The notes beneath the pieces are model-generated. The model had not been told where the DNA came from, made no database searches, and saw only the letters and a program-made list of their open reading frames with translations. A stretch of 16,887 bases of DNA from Candidatus Gastranaerophilales bacterium HUM_12 (GTDB lineage: Bacteria; Cyanobacteriota; Vampirovibrionia; Gastranaerophilales; Gastranaerophilaceae), in contig DABJ01000034.1 of NCBI GenBank assembly GCA_002102825.1, positions 7,315-24,201 of the forward strand, read 5' to 3'. Of the stretch, positions 1 to 7,308 are shown in pieces; the stretch's first letter is position 1, and the number at the start of each line of letters is the position of its first letter. The position numbers were made by a program, and so were the translations under genes.

Positions 1-130
1 ATGTGTCTTCGTCGAGTCCTGATTCACGATTAAATTTCTTAGAATCACCTTTGATATATCCGCCATGATGAATCAGATAGTCTTCGATATCTTCCTCAAA
101 TCGTTTCTCTTTTACATCAAAATCAGACAT
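1..130 (-). CDS. hsdR: Type I restriction enzyme endonuclease subunit HsdR, N-terminal fragment (cut by window edge)
   Basis: Only the first 43 codons are present; the gene continues past the left edge. The peptide opens MSDFDVKEKRFEEDIEDYL and continues with IHHGGYIKGD. In the HsdR family this opening (KxFExDIExYL, then GGYxKGD) precedes the RecB-like nuclease domain and the SF2 helicase motor that translocates DNA before cleavage. None of those domains is inside the window, so whether the subunit is intact cannot be judged. The ATG at 128-130 is supported by AGGAGG (139-144) eight bases upstream, and it starts 3 bp after the hsdS stop. That tight packing, together with the hsdM-hsdS overlap, makes one M-S-R operon likely. 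The family call rests on a short but characteristic N-terminus and on the neighbours. Confidence 0.85.
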   Translation of the reverse strand, partial: MSDFDVKEKRFEEDIEDYLIHHGGYIKGDSKKFNRESGLDEDT

Positions 131-133
131 GAG

Positions 134-1420
134 CTACACCTCCTTTTTGCCTGTGACAACCTCGTAGATGAGGGATTTTTTGTATTCTTGAAGTTTTATA
201 ATCAATCTTCCTTTTTCATAAATATTACTGTCAATCAAGTTACATTTTTTATCAAGATATTCTGCAATTTTACATTGTTCATCCTTTGGCGGTACTAATA
301 ATGGCATACTTTTAAGCAAATCCTGACCCAAACTCGCTCTGGTAACCAGATTCATTTCCTTTGCAAAATATACTCGTAGGTGCTTACTTCTAAAATAATA
401 CTTTGCAAAGCCAAGTGTCAGCATATCAATAAATGGTCGAACTCTTATTACAAAACCAGCATATGTTGCATTTGGAATGGTTTTATTACATACAGCCGAA
501 AAACCCACTTCTTCAATAGTTTCAGATGTTCTTGTGAAAAATATATCGCCTTCTTCAACAGAATATTTTTTTCTTTCTTCTTCTGTTGTATTTATTAATC
601 CGTCTAGCCTATTAGGTAACACATAATTACGATAAACATCCCCATAACTAACAAATGGAAAACCTGTACCAAAGTATTCTCCACCTTTACTTATACCATT
701 TTGTGCAGAACCGTAGTTGCGTAATCTACAAACATTCCAATAATTAGGAATATCCCCTATATACTCATATCCACTATTCTTCATTTTAACATCAGGATTC
801 AACCCCTTTGTTACTGCTTCTGTAATAATTGATAATTTGTATTCCTTTAACTTTTCAATAATTACCTGTTGCCTTTCAATAATTTCATCAATCTTTGAGC
901 ACTTGGCATCCAAATAATCTACAATCTTTCTTTGTTCACATTCAGTTGGTACAATAATGGGATAATTCATCAATGTTTCTGCATTTAATGTCCATCTATT
1001 TTCATATGACACTCCTTTTCCATGTGCAAAAAAAGCCATCAACCAATACTGCAGTTTGAAGTAATAATCATAATATTGCGGATTATAGCCTTCTCGATAT
1101 CTCAAATTCACATATGCCGGGCTAATAACTCCTGAAATCTTTGAAATACTACAATTTGCTCCACTATATAAATCCATTGGATTAATTAACAAATCATCTA
1201 CATCCACTGGATTATAATTATAATAACTTTCCGCAATCTGTCCCTCATTGTTAGAAATGTCTCTTTCTCTAACGCCAGTTCTTGCCAATGAGAGTACTAT
1301 GGGATTATCTTGATGAGCTTCCGCTTTCTTTCTTATAAATCCATGTTTTACCCTTTCAACCTTCCATTCTAAGGGTATTACACCTAGCCACTTAACCTTA
1401 CTATCCTTCATCTCTCTCAT
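134..1420 (-). CDS. hsdS: Type I restriction-modification specificity subunit HsdS
   Basis: At 428 residues this is a full-length HsdS, the subunit that reads the bipartite DNA target for both methylation and cleavage. Two half-repeats are visible. Target-recognition domain 1 spans about residues 8-155 (entry WLGVIPLEWKVERVK) and is followed by a helical conserved region at about 157-207 (EQRKIVDYLD… IIEKLKEYKLSIITEAVTKG). Domain 2 spans about 216-375 (entry YIGDIPNYWNVCRLR) and is followed by a second helical region at 376-424 (DEQCKIAEYLDKKC… IIKLQEYKKSLIYEVVTG). The paired helices form the spacer that fixes the distance between the half-sites. The ATG overlaps the hsdM stop as ATGA (1417-1420), with GAGGAGG (1431-1437) inside the end of hsdM, which suggests translational coupling. 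The target sequence cannot be read from the protein. No second or inverted hsdS cassette is present in the window. Confidence 0.95.
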   Translation of the reverse strand: MREMKDSKVKWLGVIPLEWKVERVKHGFIRKKAEAHQDNPIVLSLARTGVRERDISNNEGQIAESYYNYNPVDVDDLLINPMDLYSGANCSISKISGVISPAYVNLRYREGYNPQYYDYYFKLQYWLMAFFAHGKGVSYENRWTLNAETLMNYPIIVPTECEQRKIVDYLDAKCSKIDEIIERQQVIIEKLKEYKLSIITEAVTKGLNPDVKMKNSGYEYIGDIPNYWNVCRLRNYGSAQNGISKGGEYFGTGFPFVSYGDVYRNYVLPNRLDGLINTTEEERKKYSVEEGDIFFTRTSETIEEVGFSAVCNKTIPNATYAGFVIRVRPFIDMLTLGFAKYYFRSKHLRVYFAKEMNLVTRASLGQDLLKSMPLLVPPKDEQCKIAEYLDKKCNLIDSNIYEKGRLIIKLQEYKKSLIYEVVTGKKEV

Positions 1421-3150
1421 AAGTCAAATACCTCCTCAAGACTTCCAGATAGTTCTGTCTCTAAATCCATAATCTCTGCCATTATCTCTGCTGATGGTCT
1501 TGGAGCTTCATACTTATAGAAATATCTTGTAAATGGAATCTCATATCCCACCTTTGACTTTTTCTCATCAATCCATGCATCCGGTGCAAATGGAAGTACT
1601 TCTCTTTCAAAGTACTCTTTGATATCCTCTTTTAACGGAACATTTTCTGTATCACGAAGACTGGTATCCGGCTGTTTCTTTCCCTTTTTCAATACCAAAT
1701 TGCCTTCTTCATCACGGAGCGGTCTTTCTACTGTAATCTTGGTATAACCAAAATCCTCATTATCATAAATCTGGCTGATTTCACTCTCTTTAAAATCACC
1801 ATATATCTTTGTAATCTCTGCAATATCTTCCTCAGAAATATCATTTCGCTTATTTCCCAATGCTTTTCTTCTCTTCACATACATCTCATTGGCATTAATA
1901 AGCTGTACTTTTCCCTCTCTGACTGTACCTGCCTTTTTATTTGACAATACCCAGATATAGGTTGCAATTCCTGTGTTATAGAAAATATCATTCGGTAAAG
2001 CAACGATTGCCTCCAGTAAATCATTTTCGAGAATATATCTTCTGATTTCAGAAGGTCCGCTCCCTGCATCTCCTGTAAAGAGTGGTGAACCATTATGAAT
2101 GATTGCAATTCGGCTTCCACCCTTATCAATATCTTTCATTTTTGATATCGCTGTCATAAGAAAAAGCATCTGTCCGTCACTTGCAGCCGGAAGCCCTGCT
2201 CCAAATCTTCCTCCGAAGCCAAGCTTTGCCTCTTCCTCTACTTTTGCCTTTTCATTCTTCCACTCACGTCCAAACGGAGGATTGGAAAGGATATAATCAA
2301 AGGTACTGCCTGCAAACTGGTCATCTGATAATGTGTTACCATCCTTGATATAATCTGCATTGTTACCCTTAATCAGCATATCTGCCTTACAAATTGCAAA
2401 TGTCTGGTCGTTAATTTCCTGTCCGAAGGATACAAGTTCCGTAGAAGCATTCAGACTATGTAAATATTCCTCTGCAACAGAAAGCATACCTCCGGTTCCA
2501 CATGCCGGGTCATAAATCGTCTTTGCCACATTATTACCGGAAAGGATATCATTATCATCATAGAAGAGAATATTGACCATAAGTTGAATAACTTCTCTTG
2601 GAGTGTAATGCTGTCCTGCGTCTTCATTATGAGCTTCGGAGAATCTTCTGATAATCTCCTCAAAGATATATCCCATTTCAAGGTTAGAGATTTCATTTGG
2701 ATGAAGATTTCCTCTATCCGTTGTGTATTCCTTTATGACAATATATAGAATTCCTTTATTTGCCATAGTTGTTATATGACCATCAAACTTGAATTTTTCC
2801 AATATACCCCGCACATTTGCTGAAAAACCGTTCAGATAGTCTCTGAAATTCTCTTCAACATGATCTGGATCATCCATCAGTCGTTCAAATGTATATTTAC
2901 TGGTATTGTAAAAATCGTATCCAGCTGCCTTACGAAGTAAAACATCCTTCATTGGAAGATTCTTTACCTCTTCATATTTCTTCAGTACTGCATCCTTGGT
3001 ATCGGAAAGGATACAGTCAAACCGTCTGATTACTGTAAGTGGTAATATAACATCTCCATATTCATGTGGTTTATATACACCTGTAAGCTTGTCCGCTATT
3101 GCCCATATCAAATCTGCTTTCTGATCTATTTTTACACTTCTAATTGCCAT
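1417..3150 (-). CDS. hsdM: Type I restriction-modification DNA methyltransferase subunit HsdM (N6-adenine)
   Basis: This is a 577-residue adenine-N6 methyltransferase that uses S-adenosylmethionine and works as M2S for modification, or with HsdR for restriction. The N-terminal helical HsdM domain (about 1-160, e.g. IWAIADKLTGVYKPHEYGDV) leads into the catalytic domain. Motif I, DPACGTGGM, begins at D214 and binds the cofactor; motif IV, NPPFG, begins at N290 and holds the flipped adenine. The motif spacing and total length fit type I enzymes. I place the start at the ATG at 3148-3150 (MAIRSVKIDQ) because GGAGG (3160-3164) lies nine bases upstream; an in-frame ATG at 3166-3168 would overlap that ribosome binding site. 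The gene overlaps hsdS by four bases. A possible own promoter lies in the 55-bp gap to the membrane gene. No disruption is visible. Confidence 0.96.
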   Translation of the reverse strand: MAIRSVKIDQKADLIWAIADKLTGVYKPHEYGDVILPLTVIRRFDCILSDTKDAVLKKYEEVKNLPMKDVLLRKAAGYDFYNTSKYTFERLMDDPDHVEENFRDYLNGFSANVRGILEKFKFDGHITTMANKGILYIVIKEYTTDRGNLHPNEISNLEMGYIFEEIIRRFSEAHNEDAGQHYTPREVIQLMVNILFYDDNDILSGNNVAKTIYDPACGTGGMLSVAEEYLHSLNASTELVSFGQEINDQTFAICKADMLIKGNNADYIKDGNTLSDDQFAGSTFDYILSNPPFGREWKNEKAKVEEEAKLGFGGRFGAGLPAASDGQMLFLMTAISKMKDIDKGGSRIAIIHNGSPLFTGDAGSGPSEIRRYILENDLLEAIVALPNDIFYNTGIATYIWVLSNKKAGTVREGKVQLINANEMYVKRRKALGNKRNDISEEDIAEITKIYGDFKESEISQIYDNEDFGYTKITVERPLRDEEGNLVLKKGKKQPDTSLRDTENVPLKEDIKEYFEREVLPFAPDAWIDEKKSKVGYEIPFTRYFYKYEAPRPSAEIMAEIMDLETELSGSLEEVFDL

Positions 3151-3159
3151 CAATGTTAA

Positions 3160-3164
3160 CCTCC
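3160..3164 (-). promoter_or_regulatory. Ribosome binding site that sets the hsdM start
   Basis: GGAGG on the minus strand, nine bases before the ATG at 3150. The in-frame ATG at 3168 lies on the wrong side of this site, so the longer reading frame is unlikely to be used. Confidence 0.8.
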
Positions 3165-3182
3165 ACATATTTATCTCTTGAT

Positions 3183-3212
3183 ATTTTATTATGCCTATAT
3201 ATCAATTAGCAA
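3183..3212 (-). promoter_or_regulatory. Possible hsdM promoter
   Basis: On the minus strand TTGCTA (3207-3212, inside the last codons of the membrane gene) and TAAAAT (3183-3188) are separated by 18 bases, a plausible sigma-A -35/-10 pair. An inverted repeat TTGATAT/ATATCAA (3178-3184 and 3199-3205, 14-base spacer) overlaps it and could be an operator. Both elements are AT-rich and could arise by chance. If the promoter is real, hsdM can be expressed independently of the membrane gene. Confidence 0.3.
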
Positions 3213-4636
3213 CCCTTAAGCCATAATAAATAATCATCCAGTTTTTCACGACTTTTCCCTTCAAAATTCCTAGTGACATATATAATCTGTGAATATATCA
3301 TCTTCTGCAATACTGCACTTCTTTCTTTATCTATTGAAAATCTATCATATATTTGCTTAACTTCTTCAACACTTAAATCTCTATCCCATAAGAAAAACCC
3401 TATGGTGAACACTGGTAAATATTTATAACTTAAGCTTTTCCCGTTTTCATCAAGTCGATTGATAAACTCTATAAACTCTTGTTTGCACGCTGATAAATCC
3501 TGGTTTTCGTTTCTTTTAACCCATATGTAAAATAATGCACACACGCTATTCATATCTTCGACAAAACTTCTATATTTTTTCCTCGAAAATAATACACCTT
3601 CCGGAACTATTACATATTTACCATTTTTCTTTTTTAAAGCATACCCTCTAGTACCTATTAAAATTGTAATAATTGCTAATTTTATCTCCTCAGGTCCTAA
3701 TATGCAAAATATTGTCACACCAAACAACGTGCAAATTTGCATCTTTGTGAGTATCCCCAAATCGCCTTGTAAAAACAACACTAATATTAGTAAACAATTA
3801 TTAACTGCCAATATACATATAACTCTTTTATTATATTTCTGCTTAATTTCACCTAATGTAGACACAAATTCTATACTGTCAACTTTATTTATATTATTAT
3901 TAAAATAACATCCCAGAAGATAGTCCAAATTAATATAAACAGAATCTTTATTCCAATACTCCTCATCCCCAAAATTTGTTAAATCTATTTTATTATACCA
4001 AAATACTTTATATAATTCTCGTAATAAAGAAAGTTCAATTTTTTCTCCAAATAATATCTGTTTAGTCTTAAATAAAATTCTAGCTCCACAATAAATATTA
4101 TAAGTTGTGAATGAACAGATTAAACTGTATATTAAAATATTACCAACATTTAATTCCAATACTCTTATTACTATATCTCCTATCATTGTAATTATTACTG
4201 CCGTAGTATATTGAGGCACTTTATAAAATTGAAAAACGTCCTCAATAGAGAAAAATAAGTAATATTTTTTCACCAAGGTAACAACAACACAAACTACACC
4301 AATTACAATGCTCGATAAGCCCATTACAACATCTGTTATACCGTTAATATCCAACTGTATATTAAAAATGCCGAAATCATACTGAAGGACATATAGAGCC
4401 GATCCTATTAACACTCCCACAGCAATTTTGCTCAAAAAAGGTGCTAAAAACCATTCAGTATCATATGTTAAATATATATTTTTTGCAGAATAATCATTAT
4501 TTGATCTGAACATCAATTCTGTATAATGCCTATTTTTATTTTTGAATTTTGCTTCCAAATATGCCATAACCAGAACAAAAAAATACATAATTACAGTTAC
4601 TGTAATCCACATTAATATAATGCACTCATTTATCAC
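3206..4636 (-). CDS. Unrecognised AT-rich multi-pass membrane protein, candidate defence-associated gene
   Basis: I do not recognise a family for this 476-residue protein. By eye it has six or seven hydrophobic segments, at about residues 5-27, 65-85, 102-123, 143-186 (one long or two short), 270-290 and 298-330. A soluble stretch (about 187-268) separates the two membrane halves, and a mostly soluble tail follows from about 331 to 476 (entry GYALKKKNGKYVIVPEG, then many charged residues). There is no signal peptide of the cleaved type and no obvious catalytic or nucleotide-binding motif. It starts with GTG at 4634-4636, preceded by AGGAG (4642-4646) at a five-base spacing; the nearby ATG is out of frame. 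Base composition is very AT-rich (for example 12 G+C of 60 in 4021-4080), unlike the helicase (31 of 60 in 5401-5460). It ends 55 bp before hsdM with no terminator between, so co-transcription with hsdMSR is plausible. A membrane effector or accessory of the restriction system is one reading; an unrelated cargo gene is another. Confidence 0.85.
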   Translation of the reverse strand: MINECIILMWITVTVIMYFFVLVMAYLEAKFKNKNRHYTELMFRSNNDYSAKNIYLTYDTEWFLAPFLSKIAVGVLIGSALYVLQYDFGIFNIQLDINGITDVVMGLSSIVIGVVCVVVTLVKKYYLFFSIEDVFQFYKVPQYTTAVIITMIGDIVIRVLELNVGNILIYSLICSFTTYNIYCGARILFKTKQILFGEKIELSLLRELYKVFWYNKIDLTNFGDEEYWNKDSVYINLDYLLGCYFNNNINKVDSIEFVSTLGEIKQKYNKRVICILAVNNCLLILVLFLQGDLGILTKMQICTLFGVTIFCILGPEEIKLAIITILIGTRGYALKKKNGKYVIVPEGVLFSRKKYRSFVEDMNSVCALFYIWVKRNENQDLSACKQEFIEFINRLDENGKSLSYKYLPVFTIGFFLWDRDLSVEEVKQIYDRFSIDKERSAVLQKMIYSQIIYVTRNFEGKSREKLDDYLLWLKGC

Positions 4637-4656
4637 CTATACTCCTCACTTTCTCC

Positions 4657-4662
4657 ATTATA
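4657..4662 (-). promoter_or_regulatory. Possible -10 element upstream of the membrane protein gene
   Basis: A perfect TATAAT lies on the minus strand about 20 bases before the GTG start. No good -35 hexamer sits 16-18 bases further upstream (the position is filled by an AT-rich run), so this is a weak call in a region where TATAAT is expected by chance. Confidence 0.3.
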
Positions 4663-4908
4663 TATTCCTGTTTTTATATAAAAATCATTAATCCAAATAT
4701 CAGTTAAATCATTCACTGAATATTATATATCATTTGTTTTTCTATGCATAGTTATGTCATTCTTCTATTTCTCAATTTCCACTTACAGAGCATATCTTTA
4801 ACCGCTTCTATCCCCCTCCCATAATTACATAATTCTACACCTATCAATGTCCAATTTTCTCCACACAAGCCAATCTCCTTAATCTCCCCATCCACCTTCG
4901 CCCCACAT
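4663..4908. other. AT-rich intergenic stretch at the composition boundary
   Basis: The whole gap between the membrane gene and the helicase is about 374 bp (4637-5010). Apart from the possible -10 element and the helicase terminator it holds no gene I can support. Its left part is very AT-rich; from about 4,860 rightward the G+C rises to that of the helicase. I see no tRNA, integrase, insertion-sequence end or clear direct repeat that would define an attachment site. Confidence 0.5.
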
Positions 4909-4949
4909 AAAAAGACCGGCAACAGACGCCTCCATCGTCCACTGCCGGC
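4909..4949 (-). terminator. Rho-independent terminator downstream of the helicase gene
   Basis: Read on the minus strand, a 14-bp stem (4936-4949 with 4915-4928, ten Watson-Crick and four G-U pairs) closes a seven-base loop (4929-4935, ATGGAGG) and is followed at once by five T (4909-4913). It lies about 60 bases after the helicase stop codon, so it should end that transcript before the AT-rich block. Confidence 0.85.
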
Positions 4950-5010
4950 CCACGCTTTCATCAACCCTGTTTATACAGGCTTTCACAACTCTATGTCTAA
5001 TCCAATACCA

Positions 5011-7152
5011 TCACACTCGCTCCAGCCCCACCCCAATCTTCAAGTTCCTCTCCGTCTCCACCATATCAAACTTAACCACATAGCACCCTATATCTCCCCT
5101 GATACCGGTTATAGTGCCCTCGCCGAACACCTTGTGTCTCACCCGGTCGCCGGGCTTTAGCTCGGTGTCCAGCGGCATATAGCGGCTTTCATTTGCGGCT
5201 ATATAGCTCTTGGTATCGTCTATCAGGCGTTGCGGGAGCTCGTTCACGTAATCTATGGCCTCACGGTCTATATTGAAGATGAATCTGGATGGATACCGGA
5301 AAGACTCATCATAGTTCAGGCCCTCTGCATCGCTGATGTACAGGCCGCGCTCCGCTCTGGTGCACGCCACGTATGCCATGCGTCGTTCCTCCTCGAGCAT
5401 CGCCTCAGTGTCCACGTGCTTACTTGGGAATATGCCTTCATTTACACCGCACACGAACACATATGGGAACTCCAGGCCCTTTGCGGTGTGTATGGTCATC
5501 ATCGTCACAGAATCCTTGTCCTTCTCCCTGTCATTGTTCGTGTAGAGAGCTATGCTCTGCAGATATTCCTCCAGCGTATTCTCCTCACCGGAGGTCTTCT
5601 CATATTCGTCTATCGACTGCTTCAGCTCTGCCAGGTTGTCCAGCCTTTCCTGTTCGCCCGCCTGTCTGAGCATCACCTCGTAGCCCGTGGCGGCCATGAG
5701 CTCTGTAACAAGGTCTGACAGACTTTTCTCCTTGTATGTCTTCCTGAAATTTTCTATGATATCGACAAAGGCTGAAGCACCTGTCGACTTAACAGTCTTC
5801 TCCTCCAGAAGATCCTGAAGACCGCTGTACAGTGAGCATCTATGAGTCTCACAGTACGACTTAAGCATCGACATTCTCTTTTTGCCAAAGTTCCGCTTTG
5901 GTTCATTTATCACCCTGCAAAATGACAGATCATCCGCGTATGCCACCATCCTGAGATATGCCAGTACATCCTTTATCTCCTTGCGCTTGTAGAACTCTGT
6001 TCCGCTGTAGAGGATATACGGGATCTTTGTCTTGATAAATGCCTCCTCTATGCTTCTCGACACGAAATGTGACCTGTACAAAACGGCTATGTCACTGTAC
6101 TTTGCTCCTGTCTCAACAAGCCTTTTTATCTCGTTTATCACCCACTGGGCTTCATCCCCGGTGGTTCTGGAATGTACGTACAGAGGGCGTGCCTCAGACG
6201 GCTTCACAGCCACAAGCCTGTGGGGCAGTCTGTTCCTGTTCTTCTCGATCAGTGAGTTGGACACCGCCAGTATGTCAGGAGTTGAACGATAATTCGTGTC
6301 TAGGAATATGGTCTGTGTATTCTCATGGTTCTTGTCGAATTCCAGTATGTACTCTATCCTTGCCCCGCGCCACGTATATATGGTCTGATCCGGATCGCCC
6401 ACGATGAACAGATTCCTGTGATAACCGCTGAGTATCTCCGCCAGCGCATACTGGTTACCGCTGACATCCTGGAACTCGTCCACCATGACATACATCATGC
6501 GTTCCTGCCATTTGCGGCATTTCTCCGCATCGGTTCTGAGGATGTGGAGCGCAATGGTTATGAGATCATCATAGTCAAGTCCATACACCTTCTTCTGTTC
6601 GTACAGGTATCCCAGAAATACTTTTTCTGGTATGTCTGAGGCGTTCTCATAATCTGCCAACAGTCTTTCATTGCTTATGTCCGCCATATATGCAATGTGC
6701 TGCATCTCGTTCTTCATCGCCGATATGTGATCCCTCGCCATGTCAAATGTATATGTTCTCGACTGTATATGGGCATTCTCGTACACCGTTTTGAGTATCT
6801 CCTCCGTGTCCTCGCTGTCCATCACCACAAAGTTCTGGGGATAATTGATGGCATGGATATCCTCCCTCAGAAGCTTCACACAGAAGCCGTGAAATGTGCA
6901 GATGTATCCCGTATCACTGTCCCCGATCATCTGTCTGATACGTTTGCTCATCTCCCTCGCCGCTTTATTTGTAAATGTGACACACAGTATATTCGATGTG
7001 GATATTCCAAGCTCATCCACCAGATACGCATACCTGTATGTGAGCGCCTTTGTCTTGCCGGTTCCCGCTCCCGCAATTATGCGCACATACCCTTCTGTGG
7101 TGATCACTGCCTCCTTTTGCTGTTCATTCAGTTCATCTATAAAATTATCCAT
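5011..7152 (-). CDS. UvrD/PcrA-like superfamily 1A DNA helicase
   Basis: This 713-residue protein carries the full SF1A helicase motif set: Walker A GAGTGKT at 28-34, motif Ia TFTNKAAREM, motif II VDEFQD at 224-229, motif III with GDPDQTIYTWRG, motif IV NYRS, motif V TIHTAKGLEF at 553-562, and motif VI EEERRMAYVACTRAERG from 587. Such enzymes use ATP to move 3'-5' on single-stranded DNA in repair and replication. A C-terminal segment from about 666 (KPGDRVRHKVFGEGTI) resembles the small Tudor-like domain at the end of PcrA. Several motifs differ from textbook PcrA (DEFQDVSGNQ, YVACTRA), so it may be a UvrD-like paralogue, and I give no symbol. The start is the ATG at 7150-7152, with GGAGG (7158-7162) five bases upstream; the in-frame ATG at 7164 overlaps that site. 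It has its own promoter and terminator and looks monocistronic. Confidence 0.94.
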   Translation of the reverse strand: MDNFIDELNEQQKEAVITTEGYVRIIAGAGTGKTKALTYRYAYLVDELGISTSNILCVTFTNKAAREMSKRIRQMIGDSDTGYICTFHGFCVKLLREDIHAINYPQNFVVMDSEDTEEILKTVYENAHIQSRTYTFDMARDHISAMKNEMQHIAYMADISNERLLADYENASDIPEKVFLGYLYEQKKVYGLDYDDLITIALHILRTDAEKCRKWQERMMYVMVDEFQDVSGNQYALAEILSGYHRNLFIVGDPDQTIYTWRGARIEYILEFDKNHENTQTIFLDTNYRSTPDILAVSNSLIEKNRNRLPHRLVAVKPSEARPLYVHSRTTGDEAQWVINEIKRLVETGAKYSDIAVLYRSHFVSRSIEEAFIKTKIPYILYSGTEFYKRKEIKDVLAYLRMVAYADDLSFCRVINEPKRNFGKKRMSMLKSYCETHRCSLYSGLQDLLEEKTVKSTGASAFVDIIENFRKTYKEKSLSDLVTELMAATGYEVMLRQAGEQERLDNLAELKQSIDEYEKTSGEENTLEEYLQSIALYTNNDREKDKDSVTMMTIHTAKGLEFPYVFVCGVNEGIFPSKHVDTEAMLEEERRMAYVACTRAERGLYISDAEGLNYDESFRYPSRFIFNIDREAIDYVNELPQRLIDDTKSYIAANESRYMPLDTELKPGDRVRHKVFGEGTITGIRGDIGCYVVKFDMVETERNLKIGVGLERV

Positions 7153-7157
7153 ACAGT

Positions 7158-7162
7158 CCTCC
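7158..7162 (-). promoter_or_regulatory. Ribosome binding site that sets the helicase start
   Basis: GGAGG lies five bases before the ATG at 7152. The in-frame ATG at 7162-7164 shares a base with this site and cannot use it, so translation most likely begins at MDNFIDELNE. Confidence 0.75.
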
Positions 7163-7184
7163 ATATATTTGCAAACATATGTTC

Positions 7185-7213
7185 AGTATAGCAGATTATA
7201 TCTTTCCTGTCAC
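7185..7213 (-). promoter_or_regulatory. Sigma-A-type promoter of the helicase gene
   Basis: On the minus strand GTGACA (7208-7213) and TATACT (7185-7190) are exactly 17 bases apart, with an extended -10 TG one base before TATACT. Transcription would begin near 7178, giving a leader of about 25 bases. The short leader holds a TTTGCAAA palindrome (7168-7175). Confidence 0.7.
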
Positions 7214-7249
7214 TACACTCATGGTTTTACACCAGAACGATCTTCACAT

Positions 7250-7286
7250 AAAAAACAGGACAGCCACATCATCTGTGACCGTCCCG
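7250..7286 (-). terminator. Rho-independent terminator of the giant surface-protein gene
   Basis: Read on the minus strand, a 13-bp stem (7274-7286 with 7256-7268, ten Watson-Crick and three G-U pairs) closes a five-base loop (7269-7273) and is followed by six T (7250-7255). It starts about 23 bases after the stop codon and separates the giant gene from the helicase promoter. Confidence 0.88.
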
Positions 7287-7308
7287 CCAACACATCAACG
7301 CATTTCAT

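Noticed and set aside
134..1420. Phase-variable hsdS shuffling
   Set aside because: There is no second hsdS copy, inverted target-recognition segment, recombinase gene or homopolymer tract in the window that would support it.
3151..3168. Longer hsdM start (ATG at 3168)
   Set aside because: The ribosome binding site lies between this ATG and the one at 3150, so only the shorter form is well placed for translation.
4752..4964. 70-residue open frame on the minus strand between the helicase and the membrane gene
   Set aside because: It runs straight through the helicase terminator hairpin, begins just upstream of it, crosses the composition boundary, and resembles no protein I know.
4966..4979. 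Small hairpin CCTGT-TTAT-ACAGG after the helicase stop
   Set aside because: The stem is only five base pairs and has no T run on the minus strand; the real terminator lies just beyond it.
5230..5718. 162-residue plus-strand open frame
   Set aside because: It lies wholly antisense to conserved helicase motifs V and VI and the C-terminal domain; no domain or ribosome binding site supports it.
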